DNA of 64,000 bases from Cycas panzhihuaensis (lineage: Eukaryota > Cycadophyta): contig CM041465.1 in the NCBI GenBank assembly GCA_023213395.1, forward strand, positions 74,469,741 to 74,533,740. Reading direction: 5' to 3'. Shown one piece after another: positions 1-9,249 of the stretch; position 1 is the stretch's first letter, and each line of letters starts with the position of its first letter. The notes under the pieces were generated by a model. The model was given only the letters and a program-made list of their open reading frames with translations. It searched no databases and was not told the origin of the DNA. Position numbers and translations under genes: made by a program.

Positions 1-240
1 ATTAGATAACAAACTCATAGCCAACCTAGGAATATAACTCACATCAGGGATAGTTTTAACCCTTCCATCCCTAAATCAAACCTTCACCTTTCTATGACCT
101 ATAATTTTATATGGGTAATGATCCCTAAGAAATACTTCACCTCTATCAATACTTATATATTTATAAAACCACACCCTATGGGGAGTAAACATGAAGTAAA
201 GCAAAAGAGTTAATTAACCAAGACTCAACATTCGACAACT
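1..240 (-). pseudogene. E0 copia protease, 5' part of domain, off window edge
   Basis: Minus-strand translation gives a decayed copia aspartic protease. The start reads ESWLINSFALLHV, where the family has a WxxDSG/A-type active site, so the catalytic Asp codon is now Asn. The domain's middle and a DVSYIP-like end can be followed down to position 1 through about ten stops. It continues E0 gag (250-1063). The integrase and RT would lie left of the window. Family assignment is clear from the pattern; no function is expected. Confidence 0.7.
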
Positions 241-249
241 TACCTGAGG

Positions 250-1063
250 TTGCTAAATAAACATTACCATCAGATTCATCAGAGGCTTTTACTATCATAG
301 AAGAAGTAGCTTTAGGTGACTTTCCCTTGTTAACCTTGACTTGACACTAGCTCTTTATATAGCCATCCTTCCCACATCTCTAATATACCAAGGGGTCTCT
401 ACCTGGAGACTTAGATTTTCCTCTAGATTCTAATCATCTATTCCTAGGCCTTTATTGGTCATGATCTAACATTCAACCTCTCACTATCAATGCTTCTTTT
501 AAATAATCCTCAGAAAATTTTTATCTTCTCTCTTTTGATAATAGAGTAGCAACAACACCATCAAATTTCAAGGTGGGAGTAGTTATGCTACTAATCATCA
601 TCACAAAATTATCCCAGGAATTAGGAACTAAATATAATAGGGTAATACGCTTGTCTTCTTCAGATATTATTACACCAACTAAAGCAAGTTAGCTCACCAT
701 GATGTTAAATATAGTGAGATGATCCACAACTACATCTCTATCACTTATTATAAGTGAGTAAAACTTTTTTAAAAGAAATAACTTATTAACTAGGGACTTA
801 GTTTGATATAAAGCCCATAACTTTGTCCATAGATCTTTGGCCATAGGCCCTATGGCAACATTCAACAATACCATATCTGAAAAGCAAAACCTTATTAAAC
901 TAATTTCCTTTTTATTAAGATTCTTCCAATCTTCATCACCCATAGTCAAAGGCTTTGTTCCTACTACACTAATCCACTAATCCTTGTTAATGAGGATATC
1001 TTCCATCTTTAGCTTCTATAACTTAAAGTTTTAGCCTTTAAACTTTTTAATCTCTATCTTCAT
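250..1063 (-). pseudogene. E0 copia gag polyprotein remnant with CCHC knuckle
   Basis: Minus-strand frame from an ATG at 1061-1063. It starts MKIEIKKFKG, the usual N-terminus of plant copia gag, and an 86-codon open stretch (689-949) carries the helical core with DLWTKLWALYQTKSLVNKL, matching the gag signature W-x2-L-x3-Y. The zinc knuckle at about 345-385 survives as RCGKDGYIKS then a stop then C, with the His replaced by Tyr. Several in-frame stops, mostly where TGG or CAA/GAA-type codons are expected. It would have formed the virus-like particle coat and bound RNA. Non-functional. Confidence 0.85.
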
Positions 1064-1148
1064 AATGGTTATGATAATCTTCACACTTAAGTTCACTAAA
1101 CAAGGCTCCTAATTACTAAATGGCTTCCCACATAACTAAAACCCTTAG

Positions 1149-1160
1149 CTCTAATACCAA
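1149..1160 (-). other. E0 primer-binding site (initiator-Met tRNA)
   Basis: The reverse complement reads TTGGTATTAGAGC, one transition away from the plant tRNA-iMet complement TGGTATCAGAGC. It lies between E0 gag and the LTR end proposed at 1174. Confidence 0.7.
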
Positions 1161-1173
1161 ATAGAGAGCAAAA

Positions 1174-1265
1174 TGTCACTGCGAAAATAATATTAACAAA
1201 ACTTTAACCATGTAAAGAACAAATAGCATAAATAAATCAAACATATAAAAAAGAACACTAGGAGA
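1174..1265 (-). repeat. E0 5' LTR, inner fragment (other part at 8829-9249)
   Basis: Begins TGTCACTG next to the priming site, which on the minus strand is an LTR end in ...GTGACA. It is interrupted after 1265 by E1. Removing E1 joins it to 8829. The combined LTR would be about 513 bp. Boundary inferred; no second copy in the window. Confidence 0.5.
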
Positions 1266-1563
1266 TGAAAAGAGTGGATCTATCCTTCATCTCCATGTAC
1301 TAAACACAAAGGCAAACATGGGAGCAAGAGAGACTTAATAGAAAGAAAGTAGCTCTCACAAAACGGGGAGGTAAGAATGAATCTCCTCCATTGAGCTTTT
1401 ACTTTTATATTCAGAGAGGGAGCATTAGAGTTAGGTGAAATGAAATTACACATAATGCACATGAAAGTGCATTGCACTTAAGTGATCTAATTTAAAGTTC
1501 ACTTAAGACCCTCTTTTGAAATAATTAACTAATGTAATGACCTTGTGACATTAACCCTTTTCA
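1266..1563 (-). repeat. E1 3' LTR (298 bp)
   Basis: Starts TGAAAAGAG and ends TTTTCA; matches 8526-8823 over its whole length. The adjacent pyrimidine run on the + strand is the element's polypurine tract. The E4 and E5 LTRs share the end motif ATTAACC...TTT and part of the body, but their first part differs. Confidence 0.95.
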
Positions 1564-1574
1564 ATCTCCCTCTT
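1564..1574 (-). other. E1 polypurine tract
   Basis: The minus strand reads a purine-rich run (GAGGGAGAT) immediately before the 3' LTR, the expected site of plus-strand DNA priming. Confidence 0.75.
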
Positions 1575-2044
1575 AATGGTAGAAGGTCATTTTATCCTAT
1601 TTTATTCTATCCTATGAGGTCTTCATTTGAGCCTCTTAAACTACTATGACACTTTTATGGGAAACTCTAATGGGAAGAAAACCCACAAATTTTCTAATAT
1701 ACTAACCCAGTTCAGGCGACTCTTTAAATGAAGCCAGATAGCCAATCAGTACAATGAATTTTGTAGCTAAAATCTACTGAGTCTCCATATACCATTTGGT
1801 CATCCCCCATGCCCTTTCAAGTTTTCACAGGTTCTAATTTTCCAAAATGATACAACCCTTATCCTTTCATGCCCCCAAGGGGTTTTCACGAATGGGATAG
1901 AGCAGAGACTTACTCTTATCATTCTGTGCCCACAAGGGGTTTTCATGAATGATACAGAGTATGATGGTCCTATTGTCATCTCCTTCAATTAGTTGGAGAT
2001 GGAGGCCCTAAGGTTGAGTTACTTTCAGAACTATTCAAACTTCA

Positions 2045-2500
2045 CCCTCTTCAGTGGTTTGGTAAAGATATCAGCCACTTGATCTATTATGGGGTAGTAC
2101 TATAGTTGAATTATGCCATCATGAACTAGTTCTCTAATCCTATAGACTTTCATACTTATATGTTTGGTACGATCATGAAATACAGTATTTTTAGCCATCT
2201 GGATTGTAAATTGATTATCTACATGTACGCTAGTAGAACTTATTTGGGTGGCATTTAATATATTCAACAATTTTTAAAGCTATATCACCTCCTTACTTAT
2301 CTCAGAAGTAGCAATATACTCAACTTCAGTGGTTGAGTCTGTAACTATCTTCTACCATCTAGATCTCCATGATATTGGTGCTGTTCTAAGAAATGTTATG
2401 TACCCAGACGTAGATCTTCCTGTCTTTATCTCCGATAAAGTTTGAGTCTGTGTATGCGTAAAGTTTAAATTCTGCATTGGGTTCATACAACACACAATAT
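2045..2500 (-). pseudogene. E1 RNase H domain remnant
   Basis: The minus-strand translation carries the end of copia pol: DNQ, then MAKN.VFHDRTKHI, IRELVHDGIIQL and ADIFTKPL, the family's C-terminal signature. The YTDSNFIGDKD segment just upstream (about 2420-2450) supplies the first RNase H Asp. Frames shift between the blocks. It would have removed RNA from the DNA:RNA hybrid. Confidence 0.85.
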
Positions 2501-2504
2501 TTGT

Positions 2505-3560
2505 TGGTCGTCTTTAGGTACCTTAACACTCGTATTACAGCTTGCCAATGATTATGCTTAATATTTGCCATGAATCTTGCAAGAATGCCAATAGAGTGTG
2601 CAATATCTAGCCTTGTGTTGGTAGTATAGATGAGACTACTTATAAGTTTCCTATAGAGTGTTGCGTCTGCCTCCATAATATCACCATCAGCTAAGAGTTT
2701 AATATTAGGATCCATAGGTGTATCCACTGGTCAAACACCTTCTAATTAAAACTTTGTCATAAGATTATTGATATATTTTTCTTAGGAGAGAAAGATTTTA
2801 CTATTCTTTTGAGTTACTTCAATTCCCAAGTAATATTTCATCAACCCAAGGTCAGATAATTTAAAAGTTTTAGCAAGGTCATTCTTTAGTTGGTTGATTA
2901 CCTATTCATTATTTCCTATTATTAGCATGTCATCCATAAAGATTAAGAGGTAAATAACTTTATCATTTTGGCACTTGATGAATAATATTGCATCAATATC
3001 TTGATAGTCACAAACCTCATATCCAAGTTGTCTCATTCTTTCAGACAACTTGGTAAACCAAGCACAAGGGGCTTGCTTTAGGCTGTATAAGGACTTTTTA
3101 AGCCTGTAAATCTTATGCTCCTTATCGATAATCTTGCATCCTTCTGGTTGAGCCATGTAAATTTCTTCTTTAAGGTCCCCATTAAGAAATGTGCTCTTAA
3201 CATCGAGTTGGTGGATTTTCCAACCCTGTTAAATAGCCAAGGTTATAAGAGTTCTGATTGTAGGTCACTTGGTTATACGAGTAAAGATTTCAGTGTAGTT
3301 GATGCCTTCCCTTTGCGTGAATCCTTTTTCTACCAACCTCACATTGTGTTTTTCTAGGGTGTCATCTGATCTGTACTTATTTTTGAATACCCATTTATTT
3401 TGAACTACTTTTCTGTTAAGTGGTAGATCAACGAGCTCCTATGTACCATTCTTGATAAGAGATTGATACTCTTTATTCATGGAATTTCTCCAAGTTATAT
3501 GCTTTACAGCTTCTTGGTACGTTAGGGGCTCTTCGTTAAGAGCAAGGTACAATTTTATTG
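2505..3560 (-). pseudogene. E1 reverse transcriptase remnant
   Basis: Starts in the open stretch 3439-3888 with EPLTYQEAVKH, the usual beginning of copia RVT_2. It continues through the open stretch 2902-3156, which holds [17 protein letters not shown] and the catalytic box [10 protein letters not shown] (YVDD in most relatives), and ends in 2386-2727 with DATLYRKLISSLIYTT. The three pieces lie in different or interrupted frames, so no full enzyme can be made. The order is as in all copia elements: integrase before RT. Confidence 0.9.
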
Positions 3561-3989
3561 GTTCAAGCTCAACAAAAAGTAATTCATGCATCCTTTCTCT
3601 ATGGGCACTTCTGGTGCCAGTTTTTCCTACCTCATCTAGTCGCATGTCCTTGTGTAGCCGGTAGGCTTCATGAAAACCTCGAGTTGGGAATGAGATTTTC
3701 ATTTTTACAACCTCTTGGCCTTCATTTTGATCTTGAAAAGGATCATGTGAAATGTTTAGCATAGAGGAAGTTAACAATGTTGGAGAAGATGGGTTAGCCA
3801 CAGATGTTGGAGAAGATGATCCTTCTACTATGGCTTTACCTTTATCAACTTGGCTATTTACAAATGATGGTGCTAGATGTGTACACATTAGCTAGGAATC
3901 ACAACTTGTATCCTCTGAGGCTTTATTATCAGATTCCAAGATTTTGAGCAACTGTTTAGCATCTTCCCCCCTAAATTTTAGACTCTGGA

Positions 3990-4925
3990 TATCAAATTTA
4001 GTAGCATCATTAAATTGGTATGAAGGCATCTTGGAGTGAAGTTTGAGTAATTGATCTTCAGTCTCTGCAAAGATAGCATCTCTAGTGATGATGATTTTGT
4101 ATTGTAAAGGTATGAAAACCTTCTATCCCTTTTTGTCCATAGGGTATCTGATAAAGATGCCTTTGATGGCTCTATCTTGGAGCTTATTTCTATGTTCCTC
4201 TAAAATATGAGCATAATAAGTAGAGCCAAAAATTCTGAAGTGGGAGATAGAGGGGGTTTGTCCATACCACATTTCATATGGAGAAGGGCCGAGCTTGGAG
4301 GGACTAACAGTGTTGATGCAATACACAATTGTCCAAATAGCCTCAGCCGAAAGATAGATAGGGACATTCTTATATACCAGCATAGCATGAGCCATATTCA
4401 TGATGGTCCTGTTCATGCACTTGGCAACTCCATTTTACTAAGGTATACCTACAATAGTGATCTATTGTTTGATTCCATATTGACATAAGTATGATTCAAA
4501 CTCATTAGATGTGTACTCGCCACCATTATCAGTCTTGAGTATTTTGATCTTAAATCCAGTTTCATTTTCCACATGGCCTTGAAAGCTTGAAATATAGAAA
4601 AAGCTTCATCTTTCTTTACAAGAAAAGCAACCCATACTTTCTTGGTAAAATCATCAATGAAAGTAATATAGTACCACTTATGTTTGAGAGAAGGGATGGG
4701 CATAGGATCGCATATATCTGAGTGTACAAGCTACAAAGGTTGGCTAGATTTCCATTGATTATGAGGACAGGGTTGTCTTTGAGATTTAGTAATAATACAT
4801 GCTTCACATTTAAAGGGCTTAGAGGAGAGCCTAGACAAACCAGGAAGAGTGGCTTGTAGTTCTCTTAAATGATCAATTTTGATATGGCCCATATGAGCAT
4901 GCCATAGGGCTGCTTGGGACAACTT
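3990..4925 (-). pseudogene. E1 integrase with GAG-pre-integrase zinc domain
   Basis: The 4731-4922 stretch has the HHCC zinc-binding part: LWHAHMGHIKIDHL then CEACIITKSQRQP. The core follows in 4449-4703 (ITFIDDFTKKVWVAFL) and in 4123-4416 (MNRTIMNMAHAMLVYKNVP, GPSPYEMWYGQTPSISHFRIFGS). Between them the DNGGEY and PQQNG region, about 4420-4540, is broken across frames. A serine- and proline-rich linker leads into RT at about 3560-3990. It would have joined the cDNA to the host chromosome. Confidence 0.9.
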
Positions 4926-5336
4926 TTAAGGAGTTAGGGTTGTGGTAAAAGCAGAGTCATCATAAACATAGTTGGTTTCAGAGGATGGTAAGCCACTTAG
5001 ATGAAAATGTTTGCCATCAAGAATTATATTCATAACCACAACATTTGAAGGAGGGTGAATGACACAGAGAGTTTGATTGTTTGCAGTTACACTTAGATCA
5101 AATCCATGAGAGACAAGGGTAGATAGGGAGAGCAGACTCTGCTTCAAAGCAAGAATATATAAAATATCAACAAGTGTAAAATTTGGAATGCTTGGGAGTT
5201 TCAAGAAAATAGTTCCACATCCTTCGACTGGATGAGATGATTTATCAGCCATATGTACAACACCACAAACTTCAGAGTCAAAATCTTGAAAGAACTGGAG
5301 ATGACAAGTCATGTGTTGTGTTGCTCCAGTATCCAT
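4926..5336 (-). pseudogene. E1 aspartic protease
   Basis: An open 136-codon stretch starting MDTGATQHMT, with the catalytic D-T-G intact. It continues with a VVHMADKS flap-side segment and a VDILYILALKQSLLSLSTL end typical of copia gag_pre-integrase/RVP domains. It is in frame with a stop just before the integrase zinc domain. It would have cleaved the Gag-Pol precursor. Of the three family members, only this copy keeps the Thr of the active site. Confidence 0.88.
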
Positions 5337-5339
5337 AAT

Positions 5340-6533
5340 CCACGTGAAGTATTTGAGGTGGCACTATTTGCAACTCCAAGTGGTGAAGATAAAAGTGAAT
5401 AAGCATAACCACAATGAGCCTCAATATACTTAGTAGATCTATCAACAACATTTGATGAAGTGATCCCAATTCTTTGAAGGTGTGCATAAGCAAATTGCAT
5501 TCCACCAAAAGCATCTCAAAAGAAGTATTATCAACATTATATGCACCATGGTGCTGTTAATAACTTGGTAGTTTGTTGGTGGAAGTTCTGTAATTTTTGG
5601 TATAATGTCCTTTTCTATTACACCTTTGGCATACAATTGTTTGATTTCCAGTCCAAGTATTGGGCTGGTTGGATTATCTATGGTTACTAGATCTAGGTCT
5701 AGGTTGATTATTTTGGCCTTGGCCTTGTGACTACTTTTGTTGGAGTTGAGGAGCCTATTGACTGAGAGGATGTTGTCCTTGTTGTCTACCTCTTCCTCTT
5801 CCATGAGAATTACCACCTCTACGAGAGTATTGACCCTAATTTTTGGTATAACAAAGATCTTATTCCACTTCAAAAGCAACATCAATTAGATCTGATGTAG
5901 TGGAAAAGTTGGTATTAAAGGTCTTATCAAATTTAATGAACTTATCAGCAAAATCCTCAAAGTTTAGGGTCTTCAAAGTTCCACTAGATTGAAGACTTCC
6001 CAATAGATTTTTATAATCTGGGATATGGAGACATGAGTGAATCAAGAAAGCCTGTGTAATGCATTGAGTTTTAAAATCTTTATCAATGGCTTACTTGATT
6101 AGATGAAGGAGATTGATTGTCTCACTTGCATGTCCTTTCTGCATTTTCAATTTGTTCATCTTCAGCACTAAGTGAACAAATTCCAAGTTTGATTTATGTC
6201 AAAGTTCTTCTTAAGAACTTCGAGAACGTTCCATATTGTATCATGTACAACTTCATCAATGAGATTATGCAGGGAATAATCAGTGACAAGTAGTATCCCT
6301 ATACAAATTTTATCATCATCAAGTTCCCATTGGCATTTAGCTGTAGCTTTAGTTAGAGCACCTCCTCCTGAAGTAGTTGTGGTAGCTATAGCTATAATAG
6401 ATGGTGTAGGTTACAAGTGATCTCTCCATAGACCTTCATACTTTATAACATTTCTGACACCAATGAACCACATGTCCTAATTTTCTTTCCCTTTTAGAAT
6501 GCAGTTCATATTTTGCTTAAACTGTGAAGACAT
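5340..6533 (-). pseudogene. E1 gag polyprotein remnant
   Basis: Begins at an ATG at 6531-6533 with MSSQFKQNMNCILKGKENW, the copia gag N-terminus, which aligns residue for residue with E5's gag start. The middle includes LVTDYSLHNLIDE and the 5860-6045 stretch SCLHIPDYKNLLGSLQSSGT. A Gln/Asn-rich tail with a decayed CCHC knuckle lies near 5590-5640. Several frameshifts and stops. Its product would have formed the particle that packages the RNA. Confidence 0.85.
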
Positions 6534-8511
6534 GGTGTCTTTTTAGAAGGGAAGAAATGAACAAGGGACTATAAAAGTGATGGTAATAAATGACCAATCA
6601 CTATTTACAAATGGGAAATGTAATGAAGTAGTGTAGAAGAAGGAAGAAGAAGTGAGAATGGTTGCTCAAAGATGAAGGGAACAACTTAGAGAAAAGTCAC
6701 CAACACTTTTGATAAATATTAAGCTAACATAGAAGGAATATGAGAAGCATTATGATAAAAATTGGCCACTAACACTTGTGGCAAATATTAACCTGACGTA
6801 GAAGGAAAATGAGAAGCAATATGATTATGATTACACTATGGATCATTTTTTATAAATAAGTAAGTGATCAATATACAAGATTATAGGCCAATGTAGAAGC
6901 TGATATCATTGGGTTTACACAACTTAAAACTCAAATGTAGGATGCATAATCAACTTAATAACCTCTAACTTGTGTCCAACATATAGTTAAGGTTGTTGAA
7001 GGGATGCCTAGGCTTATAGTAGAATTAATTTGGCCTTCACCCACGATACCTACAATTATGCTTGTTAATGAAATCCAAGTCACAACGGAGCCTAGATACT
7101 CCCAATCCTCATCCAATTCACTAATGAGAAACTATATACCTCCTCTAAAGAGTGGTATGTGCATACCCATGGCTATGATGGATATTAGATTGGCTATATT
7201 TTAATCTTGTATTAAAGTTTTAGTTTTTCTGGTCAGTTATCAGCATGATTCCTGATTGAGGCACGATGGTATGGCTAACCAAACCTCACCAATATTTCGG
7301 TCTAGTCCAGTCCCAACTTGAAACCTACACCTTGTTTATGGCACGGCATTTTTCCAACTAAGGTATCTCAACCTTGGTGAGTGTGTGAACAGGTATAAGA
7401 TGGCAGAAAATAGCGTACATGATACGTTCCTTTTAGGAAGAGTGAAAAGATTATCGAATTGCATCAAATATACATTTAACTGAAAATAGAATGCTTGCTA
7501 GGGTGCTTGCTTGAAGTGTCTTTATAGTACTTACTTTAAGTGATTTTAGAGTGCTAAAATACAATGTTAATAAGTGAGTGAGGAAACCAAATATTGCTCT
7601 AATCTATGTATTTTTTTCTCACTTTTACAATGGGCTTTTAAGCCTTATAAAAAGAAGAAAGAAATTTTGTTCACTTTCTTTTTTTGTTAATACAAAACAA
7701 AGTAGTCTTCACTAAATTAGCAATAACTTTCTCCCACGATGTCAAAATGGAGTGCCAATTTTTGTGCTACAAACTAGACTCAGAGCTTCATCTTCAAGAA
7801 GTGGAATCAGGTCCAAATGAGTTCTAGAAAGATTTTGGTAGCCCCATAAAGTTAGGAAATTATATTTTTCTAGAATTCTTACTAAAAATAACTACTGTTC
7901 ACTAAGATAGAAATAACTTCCTCATACGACATCCAAATTAGGTGCTAGTTTTTGTGATAGAAGTAGACATAGAGACTCATTTTTGACAATTGGAATCACT
8001 TTAATAGGAGCTCTGTAGAAGATTTTGCAGACCTATAAATTTCAATAATCAAATTATATTTCTATAGAAATTTTAGCTTACTAATATCTTATTAACACAT
8101 GATACCATATGAAATTTCTATCATTTTTTTTATCACCAGGATCCCAATATGGGTAAGGTGAGAGCATACAATGATGGATATTTTAAATGGATCAAAATTC
8201 TTTAAAAATAATAGGTAAAACCTCCCCTTCTAATCATTCTTCTAAATGCTAGAAAAATTTCGGCAGAATTTCCCATTGTTAAATGGACAAAAAAGGGAAA
8301 AGAAAAAGAAGAATGGACCTTATAAGTCCTTTTATTATGATTCCAAACTTACAAAAGATAAAAGAAAAGTAAACAATACAAAATATGCTTTCATAATAAC
8401 TTGAAAATATTTCTAAATTCACTTTTAAAATCTCCTTCACCATATGGATTGAGGGGGAGAAGGAAGTGATGGCTCTATTATAGGTGTAAGTGAGGAATAT
8501 GAAGGGAGCAA
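6534..8511 (-). other. E1 long 5' leader, about 2.0 kb
   Basis: No recognisable protein on the sense strand between priming site and gag. The leaders of E4 and E5 share the part near gag (about 6950-7450 here). Position 7004-7204 encodes on the opposite (+) strand a 66-codon frame similar to one in E5 at 39076-39300. The part near the LTR (7600-8500) contains AT-rich repeats of similar sense but no recognisable gene. Confidence 0.6.
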
Positions 8512-8523
8512 TCTGCGATACCA
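8512..8523 (-). other. E1 primer-binding site, decayed
   Basis: The reverse complement TGGTATCGCAGA lies 2 bp inside the 5' LTR. The first seven bases equal the tRNA-iMet complement; the rest is altered. The equivalent site in E5 is a perfect 12-mer. Confidence 0.65.
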
Positions 8524-8525
8524 TA

Positions 8526-8823
8526 TGAAAAGAGTGGATCTATCCTTCATCTCCATGCACTAAACACAAAGGCAAACATGGGAGCAAGAGAGACTTGAGA
8601 GAAAGAAAGTAGCTCTCACAAAATGGGGAGGTAAGAATGAATCTCCTCTATTGAGCTTTTACTTTTATATTGAGAGAGGAAGCATTAGAATTAGGTGAAA
8701 TGAAATTACACAAAATGCATATGAAAGTGCATTTCACTTAAGTGATCTAATTTAAAGTTCACTTAAGACCCTTTTTTGAAATAATCAACTAATGTAATGA
8801 CCTTGTGATATTAACCCTTTTTA
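8526..8823 (-). repeat. E1 5' LTR (298 bp)
   Basis: Matches 1266-1563 end to end without net indel. Ends TTTTTA where the other copy has TTTTCA, one transition off the canonical CA. Followed by agaga, the right copy of the target duplication. Confidence 0.95.
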
Positions 8824-8828
8824 AGAGA

Positions 8829-9249
8829 TTCAGGTCTAACCATAGACCTTTTATTAATCTAAGCAAAAGCTAAAGAATTATAGAGATGAAACCATAACTT
8901 ACCTTATCAACTTATCCACTCTATACACTCTACAAAGAATTACCTAATTTAGGTTATATAAAGAATTTCATAAGAAAGTACAAGATCTAAACTGCTAGAC
9001 CTAGGGTCTTTATGATGAATGACCCTAATTCTGTATTTTATTTAAACCTTAAAATTTTCTTCAGGGGTTGTTACCCTCGAACCCCTACTTTACGGAGGGG
9101 GGGAAGGGGAGACATCTCCACCTCTCCCACCCCCACCCCCTCACACTTCCCCTACCAAAGGGGGTTGTTGTTGCCCTTAGATCCCCCGACAAGAGGTTGA
9201 AGGGAAAAACTTCGCGAAAGCAAGACCAAAATTTTAACCTCCTTATACA
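8829..9249 (-). repeat. E0 5' LTR, outer fragment, with GC-rich block
   Basis: Continuation of the LTR interrupted by E1. It contains a strikingly G- and C-rich block at 9062-9210 in otherwise AT-rich DNA. The end near 9249 (ACA) is chosen because sequence right of it aligns to E2's 3' LTR. The border could be off by tens of bases. Confidence 0.45.

Larger units (their letters stand above)
1266..8823 (-). mobile_element. E1: complete minus-strand Ty1/copia element (7,558 bp)
   Basis: Two 298-bp LTRs (1266-1563 and 8526-8823) with about 15 differences by hand count bound an interior. In minus-strand order it holds a decayed priming site, a leader of about 2 kb, gag, protease, integrase, RT, RNase H and a purine tract. 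Flanks ggaga (1261-1265) and agaga (8824-8828) form a 5-bp target duplication with one mismatch. It is inserted in E0's LTR and belongs to the same family as E4 and E5, as shown by colinear, alignable gag-pol. Protease active site DTG and RT box MDD are kept, so it is the best preserved of the three at those sites, but stops and frameshifts make it inactive. Confidence 0.93.
1..9249 (-). mobile_element. E0: partial minus-strand Ty1/copia retrotransposon, interrupted by E1
   Basis: Reading leftwards, the element shows a 5' LTR (about 9249-8829 plus 1265-1174), a priming site at 1149-1160, gag (1063-250) and the start of protease (240-1). The rest lies off the left edge. E1 (1266-8823) sits inside its LTR. 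Right of 9250 the sequence aligns, with heavy divergence, to E2's 3' LTR upstream of 18011, so E0 appears to be inserted in E2's 5' LTR. The right border is an inference from where that similarity starts and a terminal TG/CA pair; its own target duplication cannot be checked in this window. Confidence 0.6.

Noticed and set aside
1800-1988. Minus-strand repeat frame (FVKTPWGHERIR-type units) as a gene downstream of E1 pol
   Set aside because: Also present in E4 and E5 (about 20640-20800 and 34080-34260) between pol end and 3' LTR, but with stops and no family similarity; treated as part of the 3' untranslated region with internal repeats.
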